A model generated the notes under the pieces. That model was given only the letters and a program-made list of their open reading frames with translations. It was not told the origin of the DNA and searched no databases. From contig RFHU01000012.1 of the NCBI GenBank assembly GCA_003695705.1, positions 1 through 64,000 on the forward strand: a stretch of 64,000 bases of DNA, written 5' to 3'. Below, piece after piece: positions 8,400 to 16,594 of the stretch. The stretch is from Planctomycetota bacterium. GTDB taxonomy: Bacteria > Planctomycetota > J058. Position 1 is the stretch's first letter; each line of letters starts with the position of its first letter. A program made the translations under genes and the position numbers.

Positions 8400-9575
8400 T
8401 CAGTCGGTGGTTCCTTGCTCGTCGAGCGCGCGGCGGATGGCCCGCGGAAGGATGTCGCGCTCGATGCGCTTGGCGGCGCGGACCACCTCGGCCTCGACGA
8501 GGGTCTTCAGCTCGGGCGAGGCCAGCAGGCCTTCGAGGCCGGCGGCGCCGGCCGCTTCCGCCTCGGCGGAGGCGCCTCCCCGCGCAGCGGTCCGCACGCT
8601 CCGCAGTTCCTCTTCCAAGGCCTCCAGCCGCGCCGCAGCGGCCTCGCGGGCGGCGCGGGCCTCGGCGGCGAGCTCGTCCAGGGCCTGGCGCAGCGCGGCC
8701 CGCTCTCCGGCGGCGCGCTCCTCGAGCTCCGCGAGGGCGCCCTCGAGCGCCTGTCGGGCGGCGGCGAGGTCCTCCCGGGCCGCCCCCGTCGCCCCCTCGA
8801 CCGCGTCCAGGCGCGCCGTCGCCGCCCTCCGCACACCCTCGAGGGCGGCCTCGAATTCCTTGCGGGCGGCCCCGACGTCGCGGGTCGCCGCCGCCGCCAG
8901 GTCTTCGTGGGCCTCGGCGGCCTCCTTGCGCAAGTCGCGTGCGAGCGCCTCCCGCGCCGCGGTCGCGGCTTCGACTTCCCGTGCGAGCTCGCGGGCTCCC
9001 TGTTCGAGGGCGTCGAGGCGCTCGGCGCGTTCGCGGGCTCCCTGTTCGAGGGCGTCGAGGCGCTCGGCGTGCTCTTCGCGCACGGCGGCCGACTCGGCCT
9101 GCAGGCGCTCGCCGAGGACCTCGAGGCGGCCCACCAGGCGGTCTTCCAGGGCCGCGAGGTGTCGGCCGACGCGCTCCTCGAGCGCCGTGCGCGCCTGCGT
9201 CGCCTCCTCGCGTGCGGCGGCCAGGGCTTGCTCGGCCTTGACGAATTCTTGCACGGTCTCGGCGCGGGTCTTCTGCAGCACCTTGTCGAGCTCGGCGCGC
9301 GCCTTGTTCAGGCGCGCCGTCGCCAGCTCGAGCGCGGTCTGGGGGACACCGTGTTCGCGCAGGCCGCGTGCGAGGACGAGGACTTCGTCGGCGAGCTGGG
9401 CGGCCGGGTCGAGCTGGGCGCGCGCGAGGAGGGCTTCGGCCGCGCGCAGGCGCGCCTCGACGCCGGGATGGCTGCCGGCGCGCGCGCAGGCGGCCTGGGC
9501 GGCCGCGCGCGCGCGCGCGAGGCGCTCTTGCACGACGGCGGCGGTCAGACTCGATCCCGCGGCGTCCTCGGCCAT
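8400..9575 (-). CDS. Ala/Glu-rich long coiled-coil protein
   Basis: A 391-residue protein made almost entirely of Ala, Glu, Arg and Leu heptads after a short N-terminal helical region. A 14-residue unit, AERLDALEQGARER, is duplicated near the middle and encoded by a 42-bp near-identical DNA repeat. The C-terminal 45 residues (LLASPELKTLVEAEVVRAAK, then RIERDILPRAIRRAL) are less repetitive and could be a small domain. There is no signal or membrane helix. It is the first gene of a two-gene minus-strand operon with the coiled-coil gene at 7551-8387. Its function is unknown. Confidence 0.75.
   Translation of the reverse strand: MAEDAAGSSLTAAVVQERLARARAAAQAACARAGSHPGVEARLRAAEALLARAQLDPAAQLADEVLVLARGLREHGVPQTALELATARLNKARAELDKVLQKTRAETVQEFVKAEQALAAAREEATQARTALEERVGRHLAALEDRLVGRLEVLGERLQAESAAVREEHAERLDALEQGARERAERLDALEQGARELAREVEAATAAREALARDLRKEAAEAHEDLAAAATRDVGAARKEFEAALEGVRRAATARLDAVEGATGAAREDLAAARQALEGALAELEERAAGERAALRQALDELAAEARAAREAAAARLEALEEELRSVRTAARGGASAEAEAAGAAGLEGLLASPELKTLVEAEVVRAAKRIERDILPRAIRRALDEQGTTD
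8989..9069. repeat. Tandem duplication with 42-bp period inside the coiled-coil gene
   Basis: The 39-base string tcgcgggctccctgttcgag... occurs at 8989-9027 and again at 9031-9069. It encodes the duplicated 14-residue heptad unit. Confidence 0.85.
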
Positions 9576-9869
9576 CGCCCCGTCATAGCAGGCGCGCTGG
9601 GCCGGGGCCAGGAATCTTCACCCCGCGCTGAAGCGCGGACGCCGTGCGCGGTCGGCGAGACCTGCGCTGCGAAAGGGCGGCCGGCGCTCCGCTCGCCCCG
9701 AGCCCGCCGGGCTCGGCCCCGGGCCGCGGCCTCGCGCGCGCCCACGGAGGTCCTCCGCCGGGGCCGGCGCGCAGTCCCTACGCGGTCGGGCCCCGGCGCG
9801 CGCGAGGGAGCAGGGTCGGGTCCGGGTGCGAGTGGGCAAGGGCGACCCGCCGGGCTATGGTCGGCGGGG
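9576..9869. other. Divergent promoter region with two small inverted repeats
   Basis: This 294-base gap separates the minus-strand coiled-coil operon from the plus-strand VCBS gene. It holds CCGCGCT-ga-AGCGCGG at 9623-9638 and CCGAGCCC-gcc-GGGCTCGG at 9698-9716. No clear sigma-70 hexamer pair was found. Confidence 0.4.
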
Positions 9870-11444
9870 ATGCGCGCGATCGAGGTCTGGTTGGCGGCGC
9901 TCGTGGCGGTCGGGACGACCGGCTGCCAGAGCTGGGAGCGCACCCGCAAGGAAGTGGTGCACCCCCTGAACGCCCTCTTGCACCGGGACTACCCCCGCTC
10001 CTTGCGTGGCCCCGCGAACGCGGAGCGCGCGCTCGGGCTGCACGCGCCGGCGCTTCAGCCCCAGGCGCGCGCCGAGCTGACGCGGCTGCTCGCGCCCTTC
10101 GCCGAAGTCCGCCAGAGCCGCTGCCTCATCGTCGAAGCCGCTCCGGGCCCGGGGAAGGGAGCGTGGACGGCCCGCTGCCGGCTGTCCCTCGACGGCGTCG
10201 ACGCGGAGGGAAAGCGCTGGACCGTCCGGCAGGCGCAGGCGCTCACCTGCGCCCCGGGTCCCGACGGCTGGCGCATCGAGGGGCGACGCGTGGAGGACCC
10301 CGAGGTCGTAGGCCCCGGCGGACCGACCTTCCGCGAGGAGGCGGGCCTGCGGGGCGTGGTCTTCGCTCACCGCTCGCGGGGGGTCCCCGACCATCGCGGC
10401 CGGGTGCGGCCCTACCTGCCCGGCTCGGGGCTCACCGCGGTCGACGTGGACGACGACGGCCTCGACGACCTGTTGCTGGTGGGCGGGGGCGAGCTGCGGC
10501 TCTTGCGCAACCTCGGCGGTCGGTTCCGGGACGAGACCGAGGAGCGGGGGCTCGTCGCGCCGGAACGGGGCGAGTGTCGCCTGGGGATCTTCGGCGACAT
10601 CGACGGCGACGGGGACCTCGACCTCTTCCTGGGCGTGGTCGACGCCGAGAACGCCCTCTACCTCGGCACCCCCGAGGGGCGCTTCGAGCGCGTCTCCGCG
10701 CGCGAGCGGGGCCTGGTCGGCAGCGGACAGACCACCTCGGCCTGCTTCGCCGACTTCGACGGCGACGGGGACCTCGACCTCTACGTGGTCAACGGCATGA
10801 ACCTGACCCAGCGCGAGCCGGATCCCATTTACGACGCGCGCAACGGCACGCCGAACCAACTCTTCCGCAACCGGGGCGACGGAACCTTCGAGGAGGTCGG
10901 CGCGGCCGCGGGCGTCGACGACGAGGGCTGGGGTCTGGCCTGCACCACGGCGGACATGGACCGAGACGGAGACGTCGACCTCTTCTTGGCCAACGACTTC
11001 GGCCTCGACAAGCTCTACGCGAACCGGGGCGACGGGACCTTCGAGGAGGTCTCGGAGGAGTGGGGGATCGTCCACAGCAATCCGAGCATGTCGGCCGACT
11101 TCGGCGACCTCGACGGCGATGGCCTCCTCGACTTGTTCGTGGCCGGCATGGCGAGCAACTCCCGCTGGATCGTGCGCATGCCGGGCTTCCCGGCGCGGGG
11201 TCCCTTCCCGCTCAACGTGCTGATCCGCGGGCTGATCTTGGAGAGCATGTGGGGAATGCTCCACGGGAACCGCGTCTACCGAGGCCTCCCCGGCGGCGGC
11301 TTCGAGGAGGTGAGCGAAGCCTGGGGCCTGCGCGACCAGGAGTGGGGTTGGGCGACGCCGCTCTTCGACTACGACAACGACGGCGACCTCGACGCCTACG
11401 GAGTCAACGGCTTCTGGTCGGGCGACGAGCCCGACGACTTGTGA
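9870..11444 (+). CDS. CRTAC1-type VCBS/FG-GAP lipoprotein, part before the in-frame TGA
   Basis: The start is the ATG at 9870 with GGCGGGG just upstream; the longer ORF overlaps the divergent operon. It encodes 524 residues. The N-terminus (VWLAALVAVGTTGCQSW) is a probable lipoprotein signal with a weak lipobox. Next comes a region of about 150 residues, then repeated VCBS/FG-GAP calcium-binding blades with acidic loops (DVDDDGLDDLLLV, DIDGDGDLDLFLG, DFDGDGDLDLYVV, DMDRDGDVDLFLA, DLDGDGLLDLFVA, DYDNDGDLDAYGV). This forms a beta-propeller, probably outside the cell. The ORF ends at TGA 11442-11444, but the next ORF continues in the same frame with the domains normally found at the C-terminus of this family. 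The gene is therefore interrupted or recoded, not complete. Confidence 0.85.
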   Translation: MRAIEVWLAALVAVGTTGCQSWERTRKEVVHPLNALLHRDYPRSLRGPANAERALGLHAPALQPQARAELTRLLAPFAEVRQSRCLIVEAAPGPGKGAWTARCRLSLDGVDAEGKRWTVRQAQALTCAPGPDGWRIEGRRVEDPEVVGPGGPTFREEAGLRGVVFAHRSRGVPDHRGRVRPYLPGSGLTAVDVDDDGLDDLLLVGGGELRLLRNLGGRFRDETEERGLVAPERGECRLGIFGDIDGDGDLDLFLGVVDAENALYLGTPEGRFERVSARERGLVGSGQTTSACFADFDGDGDLDLYVVNGMNLTQREPDPIYDARNGTPNQLFRNRGDGTFEEVGAAAGVDDEGWGLACTTADMDRDGDVDLFLANDFGLDKLYANRGDGTFEEVSEEWGIVHSNPSMSADFGDLDGDGLLDLFVAGMASNSRWIVRMPGFPARGPFPLNVLIRGLILESMWGMLHGNRVYRGLPGGGFEEVSEAWGLRDQEWGWATPLFDYDNDGDLDAYGVNGFWSGDEPDDL

Positions 11445-11476
11445 ATGGTCTTCCTCGAGAACGTCGGTCGACGTTC
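11442..11476 (+). promoter_or_regulatory. In-frame TGA followed by SECIS-like hairpin
   Basis: After the TGA at 11442-11444 a perfect stem GAACGTC/GACGTTC (11459-11465 and 11470-11476) closes on the four-base loop GGTC. There are 21 bases between the TGA and the loop GGTC. Bacterial SECIS elements are known as hairpins a short distance after UGA with conserved G in the apical loop, GGUC in E. coli fdhF. The resemblance is seen directly; function in Sec insertion is inference. A chance hairpin in GC-rich DNA after a nonsense mutation is the main alternative. Confidence 0.4.
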
Positions 11477-12047
11477 GCGCGTGGATGCCGGCGAGTTCAG
11501 TTTCTGGGTCGAGCTCGGGGACAAGTCCCTCAACGGCAACGAGGCCAACCGGCTGTTCCGCAACGAGGGCGACGGCCGCTTCCGGGACGTGGCCTGGGTC
11601 GCGGGCGCCGCCCGCCGCGAGGATGCGCGGAGCGTCGTCGCGACGGACGTCGACGCCGACGGCGACCTCGACTTGGTGGTCCAGAATTTCGAGGACGAAG
11701 TCCGACTGCTGGTCAACGAAGGACCGTGCGGACACTTCCTCTCCGTCCGTCTGCGAGGGACCGCGAGCGGCCGCCAGGCCATCGGCGCCCGCGTCGAACT
11801 CACCGCCGGCGGGCGCACCCAGACCCGCGAGGTGCGCACCACGGCCGGCTACCTCTCCGGCGTCTCCTTGGCGTGCCACTTCGGGCTGGGCGCGGCGACC
11901 CGCGTCGAGCGCCTCGTGGTCCATTGGCCTTCGGGAGCGCGCACGGTCCTCGAGGATCTCCCCGCCGACCGCCACCTCGTGGTGACCGAGGACGGCGAGG
12001 TCCTCCCGGGGCCCGACGTCTCCAGCGCGCGCCCCGGGCAAGGGTAG
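11445..12047 (+). CDS. C-terminal part of the CRTAC1 protein: last VCBS repeat and ASPIC/UnbV domain
   Basis: This 200-codon ORF is in the same frame as the preceding ORF and begins with the ATG directly after its TGA. It contains the motif NEANRLFRNEGDGRFRDVAW, a VCBS loop (DVDADGDLDLVVQNF) and an ASPIC/UnbV domain (RQAIGARVELTAGG, TTAGYLSGVSLACHFGLG, VHWPSGARTVLEDL). In CRTAC1-family proteins these segments follow the propeller in one chain. There is no signal peptide or clear ribosome-binding site of its own. It most likely belongs to the same protein, either through selenocysteine or readthrough at the TGA, or as the separated tail of a gene with a nonsense mutation. The downstream purH gene is convergent. 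Confidence 0.75.
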   Translation: MVFLENVGRRSRVDAGEFSFWVELGDKSLNGNEANRLFRNEGDGRFRDVAWVAGAARREDARSVVATDVDADGDLDLVVQNFEDEVRLLVNEGPCGHFLSVRLRGTASGRQAIGARVELTAGGRTQTREVRTTAGYLSGVSLACHFGLGAATRVERLVVHWPSGARTVLEDLPADRHLVVTEDGEVLPGPDVSSARPGQG

Positions 12048-12102
12048 GGGCTCTCCCCCCGGGGGCACACGCCGCTCCGCCGTGCGCGGGGGCGCGGGAC
12101 GC

Positions 12103-13659
12103 TCAGTGCCGGAAGTGGCGGGTTCCGGTGAAGACCATGGCCAGGTCGAGGGCGTCGGCGCGTTCGATGACCTCGGCGTCGCGACGGCTCCCGCCGGGCT
12201 GCACGATGGCGCGCACACCGGCCTCCGCCGCCGCCTCGACGCCGTCGGCGAAGGGGAAGAAAGCGTCGGAAGCGAGGGCGGCGCCGCGGGCCCGGGCTCC
12301 GGCCTTGCGCGCGGCGATGCCCACGGCGTCGACGCGCGACGGTTGGCCGCCCCCGACACCGTAGAGGGCTGCGGGGCCGGCGATGACGATGGCGTTGCTC
12401 CGCACGTGGCGAACGCAGGTCCAGGCGAAGCGGAGGGCCTCCTCTTCCTCGGGGATGGGGGCGCGTCGGGTCACGACCTCCCAGCGAGCGGCCTCGGCGC
12501 GGTCGGCGTCTTGGACGAGCAGGCCGCCGGCCACGCTGCGCAGGCGCAGCCCCGGCTCGGCGGGGAGGCTCGCCTCGACGAGGCGCACCGACTTCCCCCA
12601 GCCCTTGCGTGCACGCAGGCACGCAACGGCCTCGTCGCGGAAGGACGGCGCGACGATGGCTTCGATGAAGCCTTTCGCGCAGAGGGCCTCGGCCAAGGCG
12701 AGGTCGACTTCGACGTTCACGCCGAGGACGGAACCGAAGGCCGAGAGCGGGTCGCCGGCCCAGGCGGCCTCGAGGGCCTCGGTCGCGGTCTCGCCGCGAG
12801 CGGCGCCGCAGGGCCCGGCGTGCTTCACGACGCACACGCCGGGGCGGGGAAGGTCTGCCGAGAGCGCGAGGGCAGCGTCCAAGTCGAGCAGGTTGTTGTA
12901 GCTGAGCTCCTTGCCGCCCTCGCGGCGTCGCAGGGCGCCAAGGCCGGCGGCGGGAGCGAAGGCGTAGAGGGCGCCGCGCTGGTGCGGGTTCTCGCCGTAG
13001 CGCAGCGGGGCGCCCGCGCGCACGGCGGAGACGACGAGGCGGGCGGGCAGGTCGGCGGACGGAGCGTCCTCTGCGAAGCGCGCGGCGAGGGCCGCCGCGA
13101 TGCTCTGGTCGTAGGCGGCGGTGCGGGCGAAGCCGGCCAGGGCCAAGGAGCGGCGGGTGGCCAGGGAGACGCCGCCGTGCGCGCGGAACTCCTCCAGGAA
13201 GGAGGCGTAGTGGGACGGATCGGAGAGGAGCGCGACCCGCGCGAAGTTCTTCGCGCTCGCGCGAAGCATGGCCGGACCGCCGATGTCGATCTCCTCGACC
13301 AGCTCGTCGAGGGGGCGGCCGGCGGCGACTGCCTCCTCGAAGCGATAGAGGTTGACGACGACGAGTTCGAAGGGCTCGATCCCGCAACGCTCCAGGTCGG
13401 GAGCGTCTTGGGGAAGCCGGGCGAGCAGCCCGCCGTGGATCTTCGGGTGCAGGCTCTTGACCCGTCCTCCGAGGATCTCGGGATGCTCGGTGACTTCGGA
13501 CACCTCGCGCACGTCGAGCCCGGCGGCGCGCAGGACACGGGCCGTCCCGCCGGTCGAGACGAGCTCCACGCCTCGCTCGGCGAGGGCTGCGGCGAGGTCT
13601 TCGAGTCCGCTCTTGTCGGCCACGCTGAGGAGGGCGCGGCGAATGGGGACGATGGACAT
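12103..13659 (-). CDS. purH: Bifunctional AICAR transformylase / IMP cyclohydrolase
   Basis: This 518-residue protein catalyses the last two steps of purine synthesis: formylation of AICAR using 10-formyl-tetrahydrofolate, then ring closure to IMP. The N-terminal MGS-like cyclohydrolase domain has RRALLSVADKSGLEDLA, STGGTARVL and VKSLHPKIHGGLLAR. The C-terminal AICARFT domain has the catalytic Lys-His in VVKHAGPCGAA, although the usual Asn of KHANPCG is Gly here. RYGENPHQ, NVEVDLALAE and the terminal GTRHFRH are typical. Length is normal for the family. It acts in the cytoplasm. The acyltransferase gene lies 23 bases upstream on the same strand, so the two may be co-transcribed. Confidence 0.97.
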   Translation of the reverse strand: MSIVPIRRALLSVADKSGLEDLAAALAERGVELVSTGGTARVLRAAGLDVREVSEVTEHPEILGGRVKSLHPKIHGGLLARLPQDAPDLERCGIEPFELVVVNLYRFEEAVAAGRPLDELVEEIDIGGPAMLRASAKNFARVALLSDPSHYASFLEEFRAHGGVSLATRRSLALAGFARTAAYDQSIAAALAARFAEDAPSADLPARLVVSAVRAGAPLRYGENPHQRGALYAFAPAAGLGALRRREGGKELSYNNLLDLDAALALSADLPRPGVCVVKHAGPCGAARGETATEALEAAWAGDPLSAFGSVLGVNVEVDLALAEALCAKGFIEAIVAPSFRDEAVACLRARKGWGKSVRLVEASLPAEPGLRLRSVAGGLLVQDADRAEAARWEVVTRRAPIPEEEEALRFAWTCVRHVRSNAIVIAGPAALYGVGGGQPSRVDAVGIAARKAGARARGAALASDAFFPFADGVEAAAEAGVRAIVQPGGSRRDAEVIERADALDLAMVFTGTRHFRH

Positions 13660-13682
13660 GGCTTCCTCCGCGGGCCGAGAGC

Positions 13683-15062
13683 CTACCAGGGCTCCTCCCC
13701 GGGAGGCGCGGGGGCCGCGGGACCGAGCCGCGCGTCGAGGACGATGGCGCGGGCCTCGTCGAGCAGCCGGAGAAGCTCCCGCCGCTGCGCGCGGAGGGCC
13801 GCCAGGCGCTCGGGGGCGAGGGAGCGCCGGCGGGCGGCGACGCGCGCGCTCCGCCGCCGGCTAGCGTAGGCCTCACCCCAGAGGAGGGCGACCAGGCCCG
13901 CCGGGGGGAGGGACCCCAGGTAGAGGAGGGTCGGCGTCCAGGGCGATGCGAAGCCTCCCGCCCGCTCGGCGAGGGCATGGGCCGCCGCTCCCTGCACGGC
14001 GTAGGTGAGGAAGAAGCCGAGGAAGCCCACGAGGAACTTGACCGTGGCCGCGTAGCCCCGGTCCACGGGGAGCACCTTCAGGACCAGGCGGGGCAACTGG
14101 TAGAGCACGAGGTGGTTCAGGGCCCCCCAGAGGGCAAGGGGCGCGGCGGCAACCAAGGCGAGGCCGGAGGCGACCCCGGCCCGCGGGGCTCGGTCGCGGA
14201 CCGCGCGGTCGTCCACCCCGGCGTCGGCGAGGGCGGCCCGGTAGGCGGCGAGGGCGGCGCGCAGGCGCTCGACCCGCGCGGGGTCGCGTGCGGAGAGCTC
14301 GGAGACGGCGCGGGCGATGGCCGCGGTGGCGGCCAGGCGCCCGCCGGCCTCCCTCGCGACCCGACCGCCGTAGAGTTCGTCGACCAGGCGGGCGTCCTCT
14401 CCCAGGGCGTCGTCGTCGAAGTGGACCACTTCGGCGAGGAGGGCCTCGCGCACGGCTTCGGTGAGGGCCCGCACGGCGACGAAGGGCTCTCCCGAGGACT
14501 CTGCCAGGCGGCGGTAGGGAGCCACGGGAATGGGCTCGCCGTAGGTCACGCGAGCGCGGCTGCGGAAGGTGGCGGGGTCGTCGTAGACGAGGCCCGCCGG
14601 GACGACGACCACCCGACCGGGCGCCCGCTCCTCGGCGCCAAGGGCGATGCGCGCGAGGCCGGTCTTCAGCTTCTGCAAGCGCGGCGCGTCGACGCTCACC
14701 CCTTCCGGAAAGATGAGCAGAGCCTCCCCGCGAGCCACGGCCTCTTCGCAGTCGGCGAGCACGCGGGCGTTGGTGCCCTGCTCCACCGGTCCGTCTTGCC
14801 TCCGGTGCACCGGGACGGCCCCCAGCGCCCGCAGGAGCCACCCCACCGGCGCAGGGCGAAACAGGGTCGCCTTGGCGACGAAGCGAACGCGGCGCGGCAC
14901 GCCGCTGGCAACGAGCAGCGCGTCGATGAGCGTGTTGGGGTGGTTGGCGGCCAGGAGGAGCGGCCCGCTGCGGGGGATGCGCTCGCTCCCTTCGACTTCG
15001 ATGCGACGGAAGAAGACCGCCAGCGCGTGGCGGACGAGCGCGCGGAGGAGGGCATAGAGCAT
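13683..15062 (-). CDS. PlsC-like 1-acylglycerol-3-phosphate acyltransferase with extra membrane domain
   Basis: A 459-residue protein. The N-terminal 250 residues are a PlsC-type acyltransferase with the NHX4D block (ANHPNTLIDALL), a conserved Arg block (FVAKATLF) and FPEGVSVDAPRL. It likely transfers an acyl chain to a lysophospholipid at the membrane. The C-terminal part has three or four hydrophobic helices (VASGLALVAAAPLALWGALN, VKFLVGFLGFFLTYAVQG, WTPTLLYLGSLPPAGLVALL) and a basic helical tail. This is longer than a standard PlsC protein of about 240 residues. It lies directly upstream of purH on the same strand. The exact acceptor is not known. Confidence 0.85.
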   Translation of the reverse strand: MLYALLRALVRHALAVFFRRIEVEGSERIPRSGPLLLAANHPNTLIDALLVASGVPRRVRFVAKATLFRPAPVGWLLRALGAVPVHRRQDGPVEQGTNARVLADCEEAVARGEALLIFPEGVSVDAPRLQKLKTGLARIALGAEERAPGRVVVVPAGLVYDDPATFRSRARVTYGEPIPVAPYRRLAESSGEPFVAVRALTEAVREALLAEVVHFDDDALGEDARLVDELYGGRVAREAGGRLAATAAIARAVSELSARDPARVERLRAALAAYRAALADAGVDDRAVRDRAPRAGVASGLALVAAAPLALWGALNHLVLYQLPRLVLKVLPVDRGYAATVKFLVGFLGFFLTYAVQGAAAHALAERAGGFASPWTPTLLYLGSLPPAGLVALLWGEAYASRRRSARVAARRRSLAPERLAALRAQRRELLRLLDEARAIVLDARLGPAAPAPPGEEPW

Positions 15063-15196
15063 CGCCGGATCATGCCCAGGCCCGGGCGGAGGGGCAATGC
15101 GCCGCCGAGGCGCGGGGTGCCCCGGGCGCCGCCGGGCGCCCCCCCGAACAACTGGAGTTCTTGCGCAGGGGAACGCGGCGAGCGAGGCTCCGGAGC

Positions 15197-15973
15197 ATGG
15201 GTTCGGTCGAGCGCGCCGGGACGTGCGAAGCCTGTCTGGAGCCCCTGGGCGACCACGGCTGGCAGTGTCCCGCCTGCGGGCTCCGGCTCCACCGCGCTTG
15301 TCGCCAGCGGCTCGCGGGCTGCCCCTCGGCGGGCTGCGCGCGGCGCGGCGCCGAGGAGGGACCTTCGCGCCGTCCGCCGGCCTCCGTCCCTCCTCGTCCC
15401 GCCCGCCGGGGCTTCCTGTGGAGGGTGTTGCACACGCCCACAGTAGACGAGGACGGAGTCCCCTCGGGCTGGGTGGGCGAGCCGGCGGTGGGCTTCAATG
15501 CCCTCGACACCTTCGTGCGGAACCTCGACCGCATGATCGAGGGCCGCTTCGCCGCCCTGGGGTGCGGCAGCGGACTCGCCCTCGGCCTTCTGTGGGACGG
15601 GTACTTCCTGCTCTCGGGCAGCGAGTTGCCTGGTTGGTTCCTCGCGCTCCTGCCCCTCTTCCCGGTGGCGCTGGGCGGTGCGGTGGCCGGGGTCGCGGCG
15701 CACTTCGAGCCCGTGCGCCGTCCCCGGCTCACCTGGACCTCGTGGGGCCTCGCCGGGTCGGCGCTGGCGCTGTCGTGTTGCCTCGGGGCAGTGTTCCTGT
15801 GCCGTCGCTTCCTCTCCCTGCCGGGCTTCTTCCTGCCGCCCGGCGACGTGGCCCAGGAGTTCGAGGTCTGGAGCGCGCTCTCGTGGCTCGCCGGCGTGGC
15901 CATCGGCCTGGGCACCACCGTACTTCTGGCCTTGTACGCGCTGGGCCTCCCCGACCGCGGGGAGGAGCCCTGA
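15197..15973 (+). CDS. Membrane protein with N-terminal Cys-rich zinc-finger-like domain
   Basis: The start at ATG 15197 (GGCTCCGGAG upstream) places MGSVERAGTCEACLEPLG at the N-terminus of a 258-residue protein. The first 45 residues contain CEACLEPLGDHGWQCPACG followed by HRACRQRLAGCPSAGC, a set of Cys/His pairs like a RING, C1 or treble-clef zinc site. A linker leads to four predicted membrane helices (LGCGSGLALGLLWDGYFLL, FLALLPLFPVALGGAVAGV, LAGSALALSCCLGAVFLC, LAGVAIGLGTTVLLALYAL). It is a cytoplasmic zinc-finger membrane protein of unknown function. It is divergent from the acyltransferase gene and converges on the small HEAT-like gene. Confidence 0.75.
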   Translation: MGSVERAGTCEACLEPLGDHGWQCPACGLRLHRACRQRLAGCPSAGCARRGAEEGPSRRPPASVPPRPARRGFLWRVLHTPTVDEDGVPSGWVGEPAVGFNALDTFVRNLDRMIEGRFAALGCGSGLALGLLWDGYFLLSGSELPGWFLALLPLFPVALGGAVAGVAAHFEPVRRPRLTWTSWGLAGSALALSCCLGAVFLCRRFLSLPGFFLPPGDVAQEFEVWSALSWLAGVAIGLGTTVLLALYALGLPDRGEEP

Positions 15974-15978
15974 AGTGG

Positions 15979-16013
15979 GGGGTCAAGGGCGGCCGTCGGG
16001 CGCCCTTGGCCCC
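15979..16013. terminator. Bidirectional terminator between convergent genes
   Basis: GGGGTCAAGGGCG (15979-15991) pairs with CGCCCTTGGCCCC (16001-16013) over 13 base pairs with one G-U on the plus transcript, around a nine-base loop. It fills the gap between stop codons at 15973 (plus) and 16014 (minus). It lacks a long T tract. Confidence 0.55.
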
Positions 16014-16211
16014 TCAGACGATCTTGAGGATCTCCCGCAACACGCGCACCGAACGGCGCTCGGGGTCCAGCTCACGGAGGGCCTCGATGGCCTGCCGGCG
16101 CACGGTCTGGTCTCCGTGGTGGAAGATCTCCTGCAGGTAGTAGGCGGGGGTCCTCCGGTCGAGGTCGCGGAGGGCTTGGCAGGCATCGAAGTGCGAGTTC
16201 GACGGTTGCAT
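16014..16211 (-). CDS. Small HEAT-repeat-like protein
   Basis: A 65-residue protein with an AGGGGGTGAG ribosome-binding sequence close to the ATG at 16211. It reads MQPSNSHFDACQALRDLDRR and then an amphipathic two-helix unit, VRRQAIEALRELDP, typical of HEAT or PBS-lyase repeats, which mediate protein binding. One helical repeat is too short for a solenoid, so it may dimerise or be an antitoxin-like or adaptor protein; this is a guess. It converges on the zinc-finger membrane protein gene and is divergent from hom. Confidence 0.65.
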   Translation of the reverse strand: MQPSNSHFDACQALRDLDRRTPAYYLQEIFHHGDQTVRRQAIEALRELDPERRSVRVLREILKIV

Positions 16212-16594
16212 TGCTCACCCCCTCTCGCCGAAACCCAGAGCAACCACCGAGCCAAGCCCTCCGCCCGGCCGCGCTGGCGCTAAGTGCTTCGATCCAGGCC
16301 TTCCTGGGCAGCCGACGCCCGCTCCGCTGCGGTCTTCGACGCACCGTGCGTGCAAGAGTGTCACCCCTCACAGCACCGTTTCGTTCGCCGTCCTCCGCAC
16401 TGGAAACGTTCGAGGCCCCGGCGCTCTTCAACCGGCCCCCCTTCTCCATCGACGAGAACGGCTCCCGGGTTGAGTCCTTTCGTCGAAAACTACGGAGCGG
16501 CGCAGGGACGACGCATGTCGGTGCCTCCTGGCATGGGCCAGAGGCCGGCGCCTCCGGCGCGAAATCGAGCCCGCTCCCCAGTAGACTCCCTGGA
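16212..16594. other. Intergenic region upstream of hom
   Basis: These 383 bases separate the divergent small HEAT-like gene and hom. The ORF-track reading in the hom frame through this region has the composition of noncoding DNA. No convincing promoter hexamer pair, leader peptide or riboswitch-like structure was found. Confidence 0.4.

Noticed and set aside
11442-11444. Reassignment of TGA to Trp in the organism
   Set aside because: Many well-supported genes here end in TGA (for example hom and the DNRLRE lipoprotein), so TGA is a normal stop.
9644-12364. 906-residue and other long ORFs across the VCBS gene
   Set aside because: Arg/Pro/Gly-rich shadows with no motifs; the VCBS frame carries the clear domains.
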